Positions 1 to 9,948 of a stretch of DNA of 64,000 bases are shown one piece after another (position 1 is the first letter of the stretch; each line of letters opens with the position of its first letter). The position numbers were made by a program, and so were the translations under genes. The stretch spans positions 1 through 64,000 of the forward strand of contig JADNYV010000080.1 of NCBI GenBank assembly GCA_015501055.1, written 5' to 3'. This DNA comes from Mucidula mucida. Its lineage: Eukaryota; Basidiomycota; Agaricomycetes; Agaricales; Physalacriaceae. Below the pieces are notes generated by a model. That model was not told the DNA's origin, did no database searches, and was given only the letters and a program-made list of their open reading frames with translations.

Positions 1-1156
1 TCGTTCGCCACAGAATTGGAAAAGATGGCATCAACGATTTTCCCATGATGACTGTATACATCCGTGAGGAAACACAAAATGATAACATATAGAAAACAGG
101 ACTGTCGCTTCGACGAGAGACGACTTATTACATCCATAGATGCGTTAAACAGTCACCTCCTCTCGCAGTACTGGGTAGTGCGGACCAGTTTCTCAGTTCG
201 AAACATTGGAGGAACAACCTAGATGTCCTAGAAGATCCATGAACGCGTCCTGAAGTAACAGATGGGAGCCTACTAGGAAAATAAGTAGATGGGCTGTCAG
301 CAAAAGAAAATTTTCCTCAGAAGTTACAAACCTACACAAACACTTGAGCTGGGAGTCCGGAATGCTGAAATAGTCGATGGTCGAATATGACGGAAGGACA
401 TCTGAACATGGAGATTTCCGTGAGCGAGCGCCTCTTAGGCTAGAGGCCGCAGTTGCTCGGAGGTCGCCGAGAAAGGTGTACCTCGTCTGTGAGATAACCT
501 ACTGCCAATGGTTTCATATGGACAGGTGAACGTACATATGACGCACCAATCATGCTACCCGATGGGCGATGTAAGCTTGGTGTTTTGGAACGCCGCTGAG
601 CGTGCGGGTTAGATGTTACTAGACGCAGCAGGTTGACCATGTTTTGACGCACCGACATTAGCGGAAAGAGTGAGTGGGTCGCGCTAGAGGACTGAGACGC
701 CATCAAGCAGTAGCTCTCGAGAGTGAATGGACATTGACCATGGTGGTCAGAAGGCGAATTGTCTTTAGGCGATCGACTTCCGGCACGGCAATTCGACGAG
801 GGTGTCGGACACCGGAACATTCGCAAGCATTGTCACTGCAGGACGTCCTCAAGCCCGCGTAGCATGTAAAATTTGACTGGCTTTTTGTACATTGTCTTGT
901 TGTATGCATGCAAGTAGGAGTAGTGTTCCTTTCCATAGTCGAGCACTTTGTACGAGACGAGTGCCGAGCGTTTTTCTCGCGATCATCTATTTGCTCAAAC
1001 AGAACCTTGATCTACCAATATCTCTGGCTCGTCTGTCGAATTATGAGTACACTCTCAGGGGTCCTAGATAATCTTCACTTTGTCGTGTGCAAGGCTAACA
1101 TTCAACGAGGGCGCTTTGATCATCCACTCACTTTGTTCTAGTGTCTTTGCTCTTGG
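1..1156. repeat. Conserved inter-genic spacer of U1
   Basis: The block aligns with 48722-50220, with shorter matches at 28545-29480 and 59341-60450. Short open frames occur on both strands but none keeps a consistent protein across all copies, so I do not call a gene. Conservation of non-coding sequence reflects recent duplication and may include regulatory sequence for the HMG-box gene that follows. Confidence 0.65.
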
Positions 1157-1164
1157 GCTACTAA

Positions 1165-1174
1165 TATAAATATA
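1165..1174 (+). promoter_or_regulatory. TATA-like element upstream of the HMG-box gene
   Basis: TATAAATATA lies about 45-50 bp upstream of the ATG at 1219. The second copy has a weaker version (TATAAACATG near 50226). Assigned by position and composition only. Confidence 0.4.
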
Positions 1175-1218
1175 CCGTGCGCTTTCTCTCTCCGCTCTCA
1201 GAACATCCCCGCCACATC

Positions 1219-1930
1219 ATGCCTCCCTCAGCCTCGTCCTCTACTCGTAGCCGTCGCACCAGAACTCGCTCCTCAGCCCCTAGTAGTACTACTATCCCCC
1301 GCCCGCCCAACTCCTTCATCCTCTTCCACCAGGAATACGCCCGCATCTACGCTGGCACAAAGAACCTCCAGAGCAATGTGTCGAAAAGCGCTGGAGAGGC
1401 GTGGCGCGCCTTGTCTGACGAGGATAAGCAGTACTAAAAGGCTTTAGCCGCTGTGGAAAAGGAGAAGCATGCGGAGAAGTACCCGGCCTACAGAGTTAGG
1501 CCGCAGAAAAAGGAGGTCAAGCCTGAAGATACGACGAGAACCATTGAGACGACGGTCGACTCGCAGCCCTACGATCTTTACCCATTCGGCTTCTTATGAA
1601 ACGACGCCACTACCCCAGCCCGGTCCATCTGCACAGCAAATGGATGCTGACCACTTCCCCAGAACGTATTGGCCGTCTGCGGTGCCTCTCGCTCAGTACA
1701 CTCACGAGCTTTCTGTACGTTTCATGACTTAGGATTGACAACGACTAGTTTATTCTAACCTGACTTATAGCAGACGTTCAACAATCTTGGTTATGTCCAG
1801 TTCTTTGGCATCCTTCTGCCCCCCATCCAACCTTTCAAATGCTGATCTGGAACTGTGGGATAGTGCCCGATGGGCAAAGCAGACGGATGGAGAGATGTGG
1901 ACTCCTTGGCTTACGCCCCATTCATACTGA
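1219..1930 (+). pseudogene. HMG-box protein, broken by an in-frame stop (copy U1)
   Basis: From the ATG at 1219 the frame begins with a Ser/Arg-rich tail and then an HMG box of the fungal MATA/PCC1 type, with the family start PRPPNSFILF at residues 27-36 followed by EAWRALSDEDK. HMG boxes of this type bind DNA in the minor groove and act as nuclear transcription factors. A TAA at 1435-1437 cuts the box after about 72 residues; the same frame continues with box-like helix 3 residues and a basic tail. An intron with GTACGT donor and TATAGCAG acceptor (about 1715-1773) is kept in both copies. The stop falls inside the DNA-binding domain, so a normal product is unlikely. The 3' end is an estimate. 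It is not placed in a recognisable mating-type locus: no homeodomain or pheromone gene is near. Confidence 0.7.
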
Positions 1931-2114
1931 TTACTTCCTACTTTCCTCCATATCGCACTTTTTTATGTAGTTCAATGCTTATGATCACCATATTGTACGT
2001 AGACTAATCTCGTTCGACTTAAGTCTGGCTGAACTGGGATCTCAGAAAGATCTATAAGAGGGAAGTGTTATAAATGAGCATATCCTAAGTTTGACACACA
2101 GAAACTACGAATCG

Positions 2115-2345
2115 CTACCATCGCGTCTCAGCCTCCTCACCTTGAAAGCCTATCCTCAACGTCTCCCACCAATCGGCCTTTGGCGCCCCCTCCAGCCCCC
2201 ACCTCGGCGGTAAGCAAGGGACAATCCTACCATGACACCGCAATGCGCCATTTTTACTCCTAAGAGGAAATTCCTGGCATCGGAGACAATGGAAATGGTG
2301 GCGCAAGGCAGGACAACCCTTGAGAGACTTGACTGCTCTCTATTG
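2115..2345 (-). pseudogene. Deaminase (gene A) C-terminal remnant, U1
   Basis: The reverse strand encodes a run matching the C-terminus of the U2 and U3 deaminase copies (CHGRIVPCLPPRWGLE, then KADWWETLRI). Upstream of this the reading degenerates, and the Cys-x2-Cys part of the active site seen in the other copies is not intact. The rest of the gene resumes at 4787, beyond an inserted block of unrelated sequence. This is a decayed fragment with no expected function. Confidence 0.65.
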
Positions 2346-2565
2346 TAAGTGTAAACTTCCACAGAAGCCTAAACGCCGGACACTACGCGTTCAAGAAAAG
2401 GCAGCCGTAAAGATGTAGCACGAAAACGATGCTCATTAGAACCCAGAAAGTAGTAGCTATGATAGGAAGCGCAATATTGGAGTAGTAGTCAAGTCATGTA
2501 GGAAAGGGAAGCATTCGGAGTCGACGAAAAGATAGAATTCCGGATATGCAGTCGGCAAGATCGTG

Positions 2566-4297
2566 CTAGAGTTTACCGAACACCTTACGTCGAAGCCTCC
2601 CAAAGAGCGAGCCACTCAGCTTGCTTCGTGGAGGACTGGGAGAATGAAGAACGTCGGCCTCGGCACTGGCGGTAGCCGAAGAGCGACACCCAAAGAACAT
2701 ACCGAGCTTCTTTAAAGATCCAAGCAGTTCACTTACCCGGCTACTTTTGTCACTTTTTGGGGCACCTATGGCGCGACATTAGAGCAAGGTGGGATATAGC
2801 ACGTAGGATACACATACCAGTTGACGCATCATTTGCCATTGATTCAGGTTTGGACAACGCCAACGTAGACTGTCTCTCCCGTTGGAATACCGCGGCCAAA
2901 GCTTCAATGTGCTGAGGACGGGCGTTCGGAAGACAAAGCATCTGCAGATGCGTGCGCTTCACGATCGCATCGTCTGCACCCTCTTTTGTCTTATTGTTCC
3001 CGCGAGCCATGATATCCGTAAACATTTGTTCCATACTGACTTTCAGTTCTCTTTCCCACGTAATATACTCCTCGCGGTCAGGCATTCTGGTAAGAGGGGC
3101 GTTAGAGACCTTTCGTGGTTCCAGGTCTAGAGCTGCCTGGAGACGCTCTCGGGGGTCGATGGCAGGGGGAGGTGTATTGATATCACTATCAGGGTGAGAC
3201 TGCGTAGGTGACACTGGGGGTAGAGGCGAATTCGAATCATCCAAGTCCATCGTTCGTGTGGGTTCGTCGTATTCAGACAACCCATCGCTCGGTTCCGCCT
3301 GACCATTGCCGTCAAATCCCGTACGTGGCGACGGTGGGGCACTCCCTTCTGTGGGCTCAGGCTGGTTCACGGGCTTGAGAGCCGACGTGAAGCGTTCCGC
3401 AGGGAAGAGCTCGTCATCGAGCTTCCGAGTTTCCTGCATCGTCTGGTGCACGCGTCGCTTCGCTTCGGTTTGTATCCTAAGCAACAGGTATCAACGAAAA
3501 ATTCAACGATCAAGTTGAAGACATCATACTTCGTATACGCCTCGTGCTCTTCTTCATACTCCCATGGGTTGCCGATGTCCTGGGCAGAGATTTTCTCGAG
3601 ATCGAAGGAAAACTTGACGATGGGCGTCTCGTGTAACCAGTCGTCGTAAGACTGTAGAGAGGATGCGGAAGCATTGAAGGAAGCGTTAGAAGCCCCAGTC
3701 ATGTTGTAGGAAGAACGTGAAGACTGTGTGTCATGTTCCGTAGCGTGGAGCGCCTGATATGCGGCGTCAATCTCTTCACGCCACTCAGTATCATGTTCGT
3801 TGAGTTCGATAAGGTGTACCGCCTCGTTTTTCGGAAGGAGTTGATATTTACCGTGGTCGCGCGTATCGAGCGTCTCATATTGGATGCGTACGGTCGTCCG
3901 CGCGAGGGTAGGATGAAAACAATCTAGCCATGGTAGCGGGGGAGTGCAATGCACAGCTTCGCGCTCGAGAGGATGAGGAGATGAATTGGGAAGAATAGGA
4001 CAGGACATCTCAGCTAGCATGCTGTCTTCTGGTCCCGGGACCATTCCACGAGTTGAGACCAGCATGACGTCCAGCGCATATGGGTAATTTACGACCGGTA
4101 TGCCTCCCTGCCACTTTACTGATATCAGGATGGATCAAACAAGCAAAGGAATAACTGACTTCGATGACGCATGCAAGATACTGCTTATTTTGCATTTCCT
4201 TGCATGCTTTTGTGGCTATTGGATCCTCAAAGGTTGCGATGCTGGCCACGGGGTCAAGTTCAAACACGAAATACTCTCCGCGCACAGGCAAGGACAT
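2566..4297 (-). CDS. Uncharacterised basidiomycete protein, four exons, 524 aa
   Basis: I do not recognise this family. Four exons join in frame: 4297-4160, 4107-3530, 3476-2818 and 2765-2566, with donors GTCAGT, GTATGA and GTATGT and acceptors GCAG, TTAG and ATAG. All phases agree, which supports a real gene. The product starts MSLPVRGEYF. Its N-terminal half looks globular and is rich in acidic and aromatic residues. A Pro/Ser/Asp-rich low-complexity linker lies around residues 280-340, followed by a charged helical segment and a basic C-terminus ending SLFGRLRRKVFGKL. No signal peptide or membrane segment is evident if translation starts at 4297. An upstream in-frame ATG at 4399 would add a hydrophobic leader, so a secreted form cannot be excluded. 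The gene lies inside a block inserted into the U1 deaminase. A fragment of its 3' end recurs at 49625-49840. Confidence 0.6.
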
Positions 4298-4479
4298 GGT
4301 CAGCGTAGGCGGGAGTAAGACGCAAAGGAGGAGGAGCTGTGGATGAGTCACAGCTGGGAAGTATGTGGAAGTGGTCAAAACGTGAGAAGCGAGACACACA
4401 GTTGTTCGGCAATCCTATTTGGGCTCTTCATTTTGTTTAGGCCATCATGTCATCACTGCCACCTTCATGCTTTTGAGGA

Positions 4480-4786
4480 CCACAATGAATCATGAGCAAA
4501 TGAAATACCATAATTGTTCAGTGAAACAACAAGTAAAGTGCGTAACCACCCTTAAATCTTGGCCCCTCCCCTTTGCGCAGTCGATGGCGACTGCCCCGTA
4601 TTCTAAACCAGCATCGACATTGAGTAAGGCCAATTCGGCTCTGGCGTCACGGACGGATTATACGATACAGGCGAGTACGAGGAGTACCCTTGTTGCGTCC
4701 TGTTGCGTTGGGCGCGAGAAAAGATGACTCCCGCCCGCCACCAGAAAATAAGGAGGCGGCGGAGCCGGACGCAGAGTTGCTGCCTG
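4480..4786 (-). pseudogene. Truncated copy of the single-pass membrane protein gene of 62-63 kb
   Basis: The reverse strand matches three separated pieces of the gene at 62053-63319: the Ser/Ala-rich stalk (GSNSASGSAAS), the start of the cytoplasmic tail (ESSFLAPNATG) and the C-terminal tail (SYNPSVTPEPN against PYNPSMTPEPN). The match continues into the 3' untranslated sequence. The segment coding for the membrane helix is missing, as is about 180 bp spanning the last intron. It abuts deaminase sequence at about 4787. Intron loss alone does not explain the pattern; two internal deletions in a DNA-level copy do. Confidence 0.75.
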
Positions 4787-5600
4787 GAAAGCGACATTGA
4801 CGACCTCCGACAGATAGTTCACGACGAGACGCTGCATGCAAGTTGGGATTGGGTACTACTTACTCGCTGCACCATCATAAGGCGCTGCTTGACGCGTTAG
4901 TCATTTGACTTTGGAATGAAAGCTAAACAACGAACCTATAATAGATGCGCGCCCATGATACGTCTTGAACGTCACAGTCAACGACGATTTTTTTGAACAC
5001 AGGATGCATCTTCTCATCTCTTGAAGGTATGTATCGCATCCACGAGAAATAGCAATTCTCTCGGCTTCGAGTTCGGCTTCCTAACCACAGAATAAGCGCG
5101 TCTGGAGCGGTATAGCGGTCGATTTATGCCTGGACGCTTTGGATTGACTGGCCAACGTAACCCATAGAGATTGCGTGGAATGGAGTGTGTTTCCTGAGCT
5201 TTTTGCGGACCATCCGCCGCGAGGCGCAGTTAACGGAGGATTGTAGGGCGTCATGGATCTCGCTCATATCGGCGCCGGATGACCCTCCGAAACTGCATCC
5301 ATGGATGGCGAGCTATGTCGAGAGCCTACAGAGACATAAGCGAGTGGCCCATAACTGAGAAATGAAGTCGAACGCACCAATTAGCCAATCTTCTCATTCG
5401 TCGTTTCTAAAATGCAATATTGCTGGGCTTCCTGCACGCAGCCTTCAGAGTATTTTCGAGGCCGCCTGGCAAGTCCATTTTTCTGCGTCCGTTGGGCTCC
5501 AGGCCATCAAGAGGAACAGCGCTGTCTTAGGCCATGACTTAGCGATCCAGAGGCTGCAGGATATGGAGTTTGGACACTGTCAAATATGGGTAAAAGGCTA
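4787..5600 (-). pseudogene. Deaminase (gene A) N-terminal and middle remnant, U1
   Basis: Nucleotide similarity to 30220-31400 and 51790-53200 is clear, including the exon that begins MQRLVVNYLS, the intron before it, and the segment encoding the HTFKR-like and SELF-like motifs. Indels and stops prevent any long frame. With the piece at 2115-2345 this is one deaminase copy split by a 2.4 kb block. No catalytic motif survives. Confidence 0.6.
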
Positions 5601-6111
5601 ACGGTCCGGCCGATCCGGCTCCCAATACCAACACTGGTAAATTCAGTCTAAGTAGATTAACACTTTGCATCGACTATACCAGTCTTATATCGCTAGCATG
5701 TCTCATCTACTGTCCAAGAGATACACGACATCCACTACAGGTGTTGGCGCACTCGCTAGCAAGCCTACCTACCACGACGTTGACTAGAGACTTTCTCTGA
5801 TCCCACAGCTTCAAGCACCCTCGTTGACCTTTTGATTGAGACCATGCCCTTATACTAGTTAGTGTAATATTTCATTCGACAGAGGGATGACATTTGAGAG
5901 ATCATGCTGAAAGTATTCAGAGCGTCAAACTGGATGCACTATCGTCCGCCAAGTGCAATACTGGAGATGTCCTGTTCAATGTCCCTGTTGACATTGCGCG
6001 ACGAACTGGCCTGGAAATCAGCGCGTGCATCCTGTAAACATGCGTCAGCACCTGTACTGGTACCGTTCACAGAAACGTTCCAACTCACCTCGAATTCCTT
6101 TGGCCATGGTA

Positions 6112-6153
6112 CTCGTTACCGAAAAAAGTAATGGACCCTATCTGATTTGATCG
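6112..6153 (+). repeat. Left terminal inverted repeat of the Tc1-like element
   Basis: Matches the reverse complement of 7327-7368 over about 42 bp with scattered mismatches; the inner core AAGTAATGGAC is perfect. Confidence 0.85.
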
Positions 6154-6208
6154 AAATTTGATCTACATGTCTTTGCTATTTACCACCACGAATAATGATT
6201 TGTCTCCT

Positions 6209-7261
6209 TTAAAATTGCGTATGTCCTCCCTTTGCCTTCAAGACAGCCTTCACGCGGTCCTGCATCCGTCCTGTATGCTTATTGATATCATCAAGAGGCA
6301 AGGCATCCCATTCAGCCATGATCACGTCTTGGAGCGATTCAAAGGTTGTCGGATGAGGAGTATGAGAACGGACTCTTCTCTTGAGCTCGTGCCAGACCCG
6401 CTCAATAGGACTGAGGTCAGGAGAGTTGGGTGGATGAGGAAAGAGAGGGATCTTGTGGGCTGAAAACCACTGGTGTGTTGACTTTGCCTTGTGACTCGGA
6501 GCTCTGTCTTGCTGAAAAGAAATGCCAGGTCTCTGCTGCTCCATCTCCCCCATAACCTTCACCAATGGACCCTCAAGCACCTGCTGCTGATATCTTGCAG
6601 CCGTCATTCCGCCTCCCTTGCCTCCCAGATACCGCAAGATGACAAGAGGTCCCTTCCAACCATGTGCAACACATCCCCAGATCATTATCCGCACCGAGGA
6701 CTGTTTGAAGGTTGGTACTAGACAGTCCTCGTTGTACTCTTCATCTGCAGCCCGTGTCACAAAAATCCGGCCTTTCTTATCATCTAAATGCACATATGCC
6801 TCGTCGGACCAGATGACCCGTTCCCAATCCTCATCAGTCATGTCCTTGCAATCCCTTGCCCACTGCAGCCTGGCCTTCTTTTGAGCTTTAGTCAAGTATG
6901 GTACCTGCCGTGCTACCCGCCGGTGCAACCCATAGCCATCCAACACCTTCGCTACCGAACGGTCACTGATTTTTGGCTCGACCTCGTTTCCGATGTCCGC
7001 AAAGGGTTTTCTACGGTCTACAAGGGCCTTGCGGTGGATTAGGTGTGCCATGCGGTCCGTAATAGTTGGAGGCCGTCCAGTCTTTGGCAGGTTCTCGACA
7101 GAGCCCGTTTCACAGTACTTTCTCCATATTTTTCGTGCTGTCCCATAGGGTATCCCAAATGTACCTGCATGTTTCTTGATATTTGGATCAACTAGCATGG
7201 CTCCAATGAATTGATTTTTCTTGGCAGAGTCATGGTAGGGGTGTTGAGCAACCTTTGGCAT
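6209..7261 (-). CDS. Tc1-like transposase, DD34E, 350 aa
   Basis: This intronless gene encodes the enzyme that cuts and pastes the surrounding element at TA sites in nuclear DNA. An N-terminal helix-turn-helix region spans residues 10-60 and is followed by TGRPP (61-65), resembling the GRPR linker motif. The DDE domain shows Asp153 in VIWSDEAYVHL, Asp252 in FQQDRAPSH and Glu287 in SPDLSPIERVW. The spacing between the last two is exactly 34 residues, the Tc1 signature. The length of 350 aa is normal for the family. No stop or frameshift is present, so the protein could be active. The start at 7261 lies about 107 bp inside the right inverted repeat, as expected. Confidence 0.93.
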   Translation of the reverse strand: MPKVAQHPYHDSAKKNQFIGAMLVDPNIKKHAGTFGIPYGTARKIWRKYCETGSVENLPKTGRPPTITDRMAHLIHRKALVDRRKPFADIGNEVEPKISDRSVAKVLDGYGLHRRVARQVPYLTKAQKKARLQWARDCKDMTDEDWERVIWSDEAYVHLDDKKGRIFVTRAADEEYNEDCLVPTFKQSSVRIMIWGCVAHGWKGPLVILRYLGGKGGGMTAARYQQQVLEGPLVKVMGEMEQQRPGISFQQDRAPSHKAKSTHQWFSAHKIPLFPHPPNSPDLSPIERVWHELKRRVRSHTPHPTTFESLQDVIMAEWDALPLDDINKHTGRMQDRVKAVLKAKGGHTQF

Positions 7262-7326
7262 GAAAATGAGGCAGAAATTGAGGTATATTCAAAAGTTTAA
7301 CACATACAAACAGGTGAGCTCAATCA

Positions 7327-7368
7327 CGATCGGCTTAGTCAGCGTCCATTACTTATTTCAGCAACAAG
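7327..7368 (-). repeat. Right terminal inverted repeat of the Tc1-like element
   Basis: Pairs with 6112-6153; followed directly by the TA target duplicate at 7369-7370. Confidence 0.85.
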
Positions 7369-9381
7369 TACATACTTCACCGGCGGCAGCGCACCTTGAC
7401 AACCCTCGATATCCCACTTGAGAGTAGCCGCAACAGTATGCAATGAATATGGGGGTAAGTTTATGACCTTCCGTCCTCCCAACCCAACGTGAATGGTAAA
7501 ATAGTGTTTAGCTTACATCTGAATCGCTTGTGGCGACAGCGAGAATAAAACGAGGTCATCAAGACAGCTGAGCCAGCGATCAACGTGAATGACCGTTGCC
7601 AGCTTCCATAATTTGGATTGCTAGTTTATATCGGAGAGGAGTAGCACCTTGCAGATTGTCGTTAAGTTTGTAGGTCTGCCGAGGTCATCCAAGACACGTT
7701 TGTACGCATCCGGATCTTGGAGTTCCAGGACAGCTAAACCGTCAATGTAGGAGGCGGCCAAGTATGCTGTATTAAGTGGCGCCCATAGGTGAAGTGGGTA
7801 TACATCTGGGTGCGCGCTCGCACGCCACGCTCACCCAAAGTCCATGTTGGCCAAAAGACCATTCAACCAGGATCGTCCAAGGAGCCCGGCGTAAACATTT
7901 CCTATGGCGACAGAGTGACGCCCATCTACCAAGTTTGACTGCAGCAGATATGAGAGGACATTGCTGAGAATCTTGACAGTGTTATCGGGTCCTTGAAGAG
8001 CAACATGTAGGACTTTCTGAATAATCTCATGGGTGAGCCAGGAGGAGTTATGGCTCTGGGTTCCAGCCCAACGGAGATGCCAGTTCAGACCATTGAAGAC
8101 GAGGAAGACAATGATACTCTCATCCTTCAGCGTTATGACCGAGCCTGTTCCAAATGCGTCCGAGTTCATTACGTTCTGGAGAGCTTTTATGGTGGCTAAG
8201 TCAACTTCACGATGGCGGAGAGGAACATAAGTACCGATTGTATAGTTGCAGACGGTATTTAAAAGGTAATGGAAGAGAGACGGTAGCTTTTCAAGGAGGA
8301 TCGCGTCATCGGAAACCCACGTCCTATGCAGAGAGGAAGTCCGTTGAATAGATGGAGTCTGGATCATGCAAAGAAGCAAGAACATATCGTCAGGCAGATT
8401 ATAGGTGTGGTCTTCGTGTGAGCGTACAGCCGCAGGGAAGCCCACATGCTGCACCCATTTCAGAACAGATGGGAGCATATGTTCCGATAACGCGGACCCA
8501 AAATCGCAGCCTTCCAAAGTGGCCTCATAGGAATCGACAATCAACGGAGGCATGGACTCTTGCAGAGAAAACATCAGAAGCGGCTTTTTACAATTGAGAC
8601 GGTCGCATTCGTGTAACGGGTCGACAATACATCGCAAGAGCTCTGACCAAAGTCGCGATGGTGTATCACGGTCAATTTTCAACCACCAAGTACCTGAACT
8701 CAAGAATGTGGCAAATATCTTGCCCCAGAGGAGCGCATCCAAGTGGGTCTGGTAGCGAACGTGACCAATGAGGTTTTCTTTGATGAGTTTTATGGCGGCA
8801 ACAGGATCACGGCAGCATGATGCATAATAACTTAGCTCTTGACAACTCGTAGAGAGAACAGACTGGGAGTCCTGCGCTTCAAAGCGCAGAGCGGCACGTT
8901 CAAACCTCTCAAATTGGTTGACAGGCTGATGAAGCTGGAAGTGATCGTTTATAGCTTTAATAACAGCGATACCCTCCGGTCCCGACCGACCGATAAACGG
9001 AACACTGGTGAGGGGCAGAGCACTGAATGCCTGAAGGATGATGCTTTGCACTGAAATGTTTGGTGTGGTATTAAAAAGACAGGCTAGCGACAACACGTCG
9101 AGAAGGTCAGCTTGACGTTGCACCATTTCAAGCTCAATGTCGGGCAAAGAAGTGGGTAGTAGAGACGTCTGTGTACACTGCGGATAGAAGAAGTTCATGT
9201 ATTGTTGGCGGATGAACATAAACACGGCAAAGGAGTGGATGGAGAGCGGCGTCTTGTACGCGCAATCCGGGTAGAATACGGGAAGGACATTGGTAATAGA
9301 GTACACGCCAAAAGCACCGGTAGCGATGACAATGAACGAGAAGGACAAGTGGTGTGTGAGAAAGAGAGAGAGACACGTGAG

Positions 9382-9906
9382 TTAAACTTCGCCGGAGGCA
9401 CCATCAACTTGTCCCCCGGGAATGAATGGTTCGGCGTTGGGGTTGAGACGTCCTTTGCCTTTGTCCACCGACAACAACTCTTCTCCAGGGTCTTCATACA
9501 TGTCTTCCTCGGTGTTATTGGACGGACCAGTGCCCGACTGGTCAGTAGTGCCAATGGTGAGGTCGCTGAGAGTGGATGGAACGTCGGAGGGGGAGAAGAA
9601 TGGTTGAGTAGGATTGGTGAAGGTCATAAGATCAAGGATGCCGGCGTCTGTCTCAATGGACATGGGGTCGACGTCCATGTTGTTGCCCCAGTAGCGCGTG
9701 GATTGGCCTCGGGCAGAGTTGGGTTTGGTGCTGCTGGCCGCCCAAGCCTTGGTGTGTCGCGTCTTCATCTTCTTTGCCTTCTTCATCTCATCGCCCCACC
9801 GCTCTATCTTCTCCATCTCCTCCTTCCTATATTCCTTCATTGCTTCCTTCCTGCCAAGAGCCTTGTCTTTGCGCTCAGTACGACCTAGGGAGCCTAGAAG
9901 CCACAC
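9382..9906 (-). CDS. Small ORF downstream of retroelement 1 pol, unknown
   Basis: An open frame of 174 codons follows the pol stop (9949) by about 40 bp. The N-terminal third is very basic and Lys/Glu/Met-rich (KEAMKEYRKEEMEKIERW) and probably helical. The rest is acidic and Ser/Thr/Pro-rich. It shows no membrane segment and no recognisable domain, so it is not an envelope-like protein. It could be an accessory retroelement ORF, a displaced gag-like piece, or chance. Confidence 0.35.
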   Translation of the reverse strand: MWLLGSLGRTERKDKALGRKEAMKEYRKEEMEKIERWGDEMKKAKKMKTRHTKAWAASSTKPNSARGQSTRYWGNNMDVDPMSIETDAGILDLMTFTNPTQPFFSPSDVPSTLSDLTIGTTDQSGTGPSNNTEEDMYEDPGEELLSVDKGKGRLNPNAEPFIPGGQVDGASGEV

Positions 9907-9948
9907 ATTCTTCAGACAATCGAAGAGGATGTGTTCTTGCTGCGAGAG

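Larger units (their letters stand above)
6112..7368 (-). mobile_element. Tc1-like (Tc1/mariner) DNA transposon, apparently full length
   Basis: The 1257 bp element has imperfect inverted repeats of about 42 bp (left start CTCGTTACCG, right start on the reverse strand CTTGTTGCTG, both with AAGTAATGGAC inside). It is flanked by TA on both sides (6110-6111 and 7369-7370), the expected target duplication. It carries one uninterrupted transposase frame. Comparison with the uninterrupted U4 copy (about 36285-36302) shows the insertion point inside the last large DUF6535 exon. An intact frame and matching ends suggest recent arrival. Confidence 0.92.
1..9329. repeat. Array unit U1 (rearranged copy, left edge outside window)
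   Basis: This stretch carries, in order, the conserved spacer, an HMG-box gene, deaminase pieces and a DUF6535 gene, collinear with the unit at 48.72-55.6 kb. It differs by an inserted 2.4 kb block (about 2.37-4.79 kb, inside the deaminase gene), by a Tc1-like element at 6112-7368, and by an abrupt end at about 9329 where Ty3/gypsy sequence begins. The remaining 5' half of the DUF6535 gene is not found on the far side of the retroelements, so the insertion was accompanied by a deletion or rearrangement. Confidence 0.8.
5939..9329 (-). pseudogene. DUF6535 membrane protein, truncated and interrupted copy (U1)
   Basis: The reverse strand encodes the C-terminal two thirds of a DUF6535-family protein closest to the U4 copy, including the last small exon (about 6035-5939, ending ALGGR and a stop) and its intron. 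It is dead for several reasons. A Tc1-like element is inserted at the TA at 6110-6111. An in-frame TGA (at 7831-7833) replaces a Trp codon present in U4. A TAG replaces a Gln codon near 7620. The N-terminal membrane segments are cut off at about 9329 by Ty3/gypsy sequence. The family is predicted to be integral membrane; its function is unknown. Confidence 0.8.

Noticed and set aside
440..826. Reverse 128-codon frame with a counterpart at 49537-49148
   Set aside because: The related block near 59.7-60.0 kb does not keep the frame, and the sequence lies in a repeated spacer, so coding is not supported.
1219..1930. The HMG-box gene as a mating-type gene at a MAT locus
   Set aside because: No homeodomain pair, pheromone precursor or receptor is nearby, and HMG-box proteins of this type are common outside mating-type loci in basidiomycetes.
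9202..9888. 228-codon forward frame across the retroelement 1 3' end
   Set aside because: It is antisense to the better-supported reverse-strand frame at 9906-9382 and crosses the boundary between DUF6535 and retroelement sequence; no domain is recognisable.
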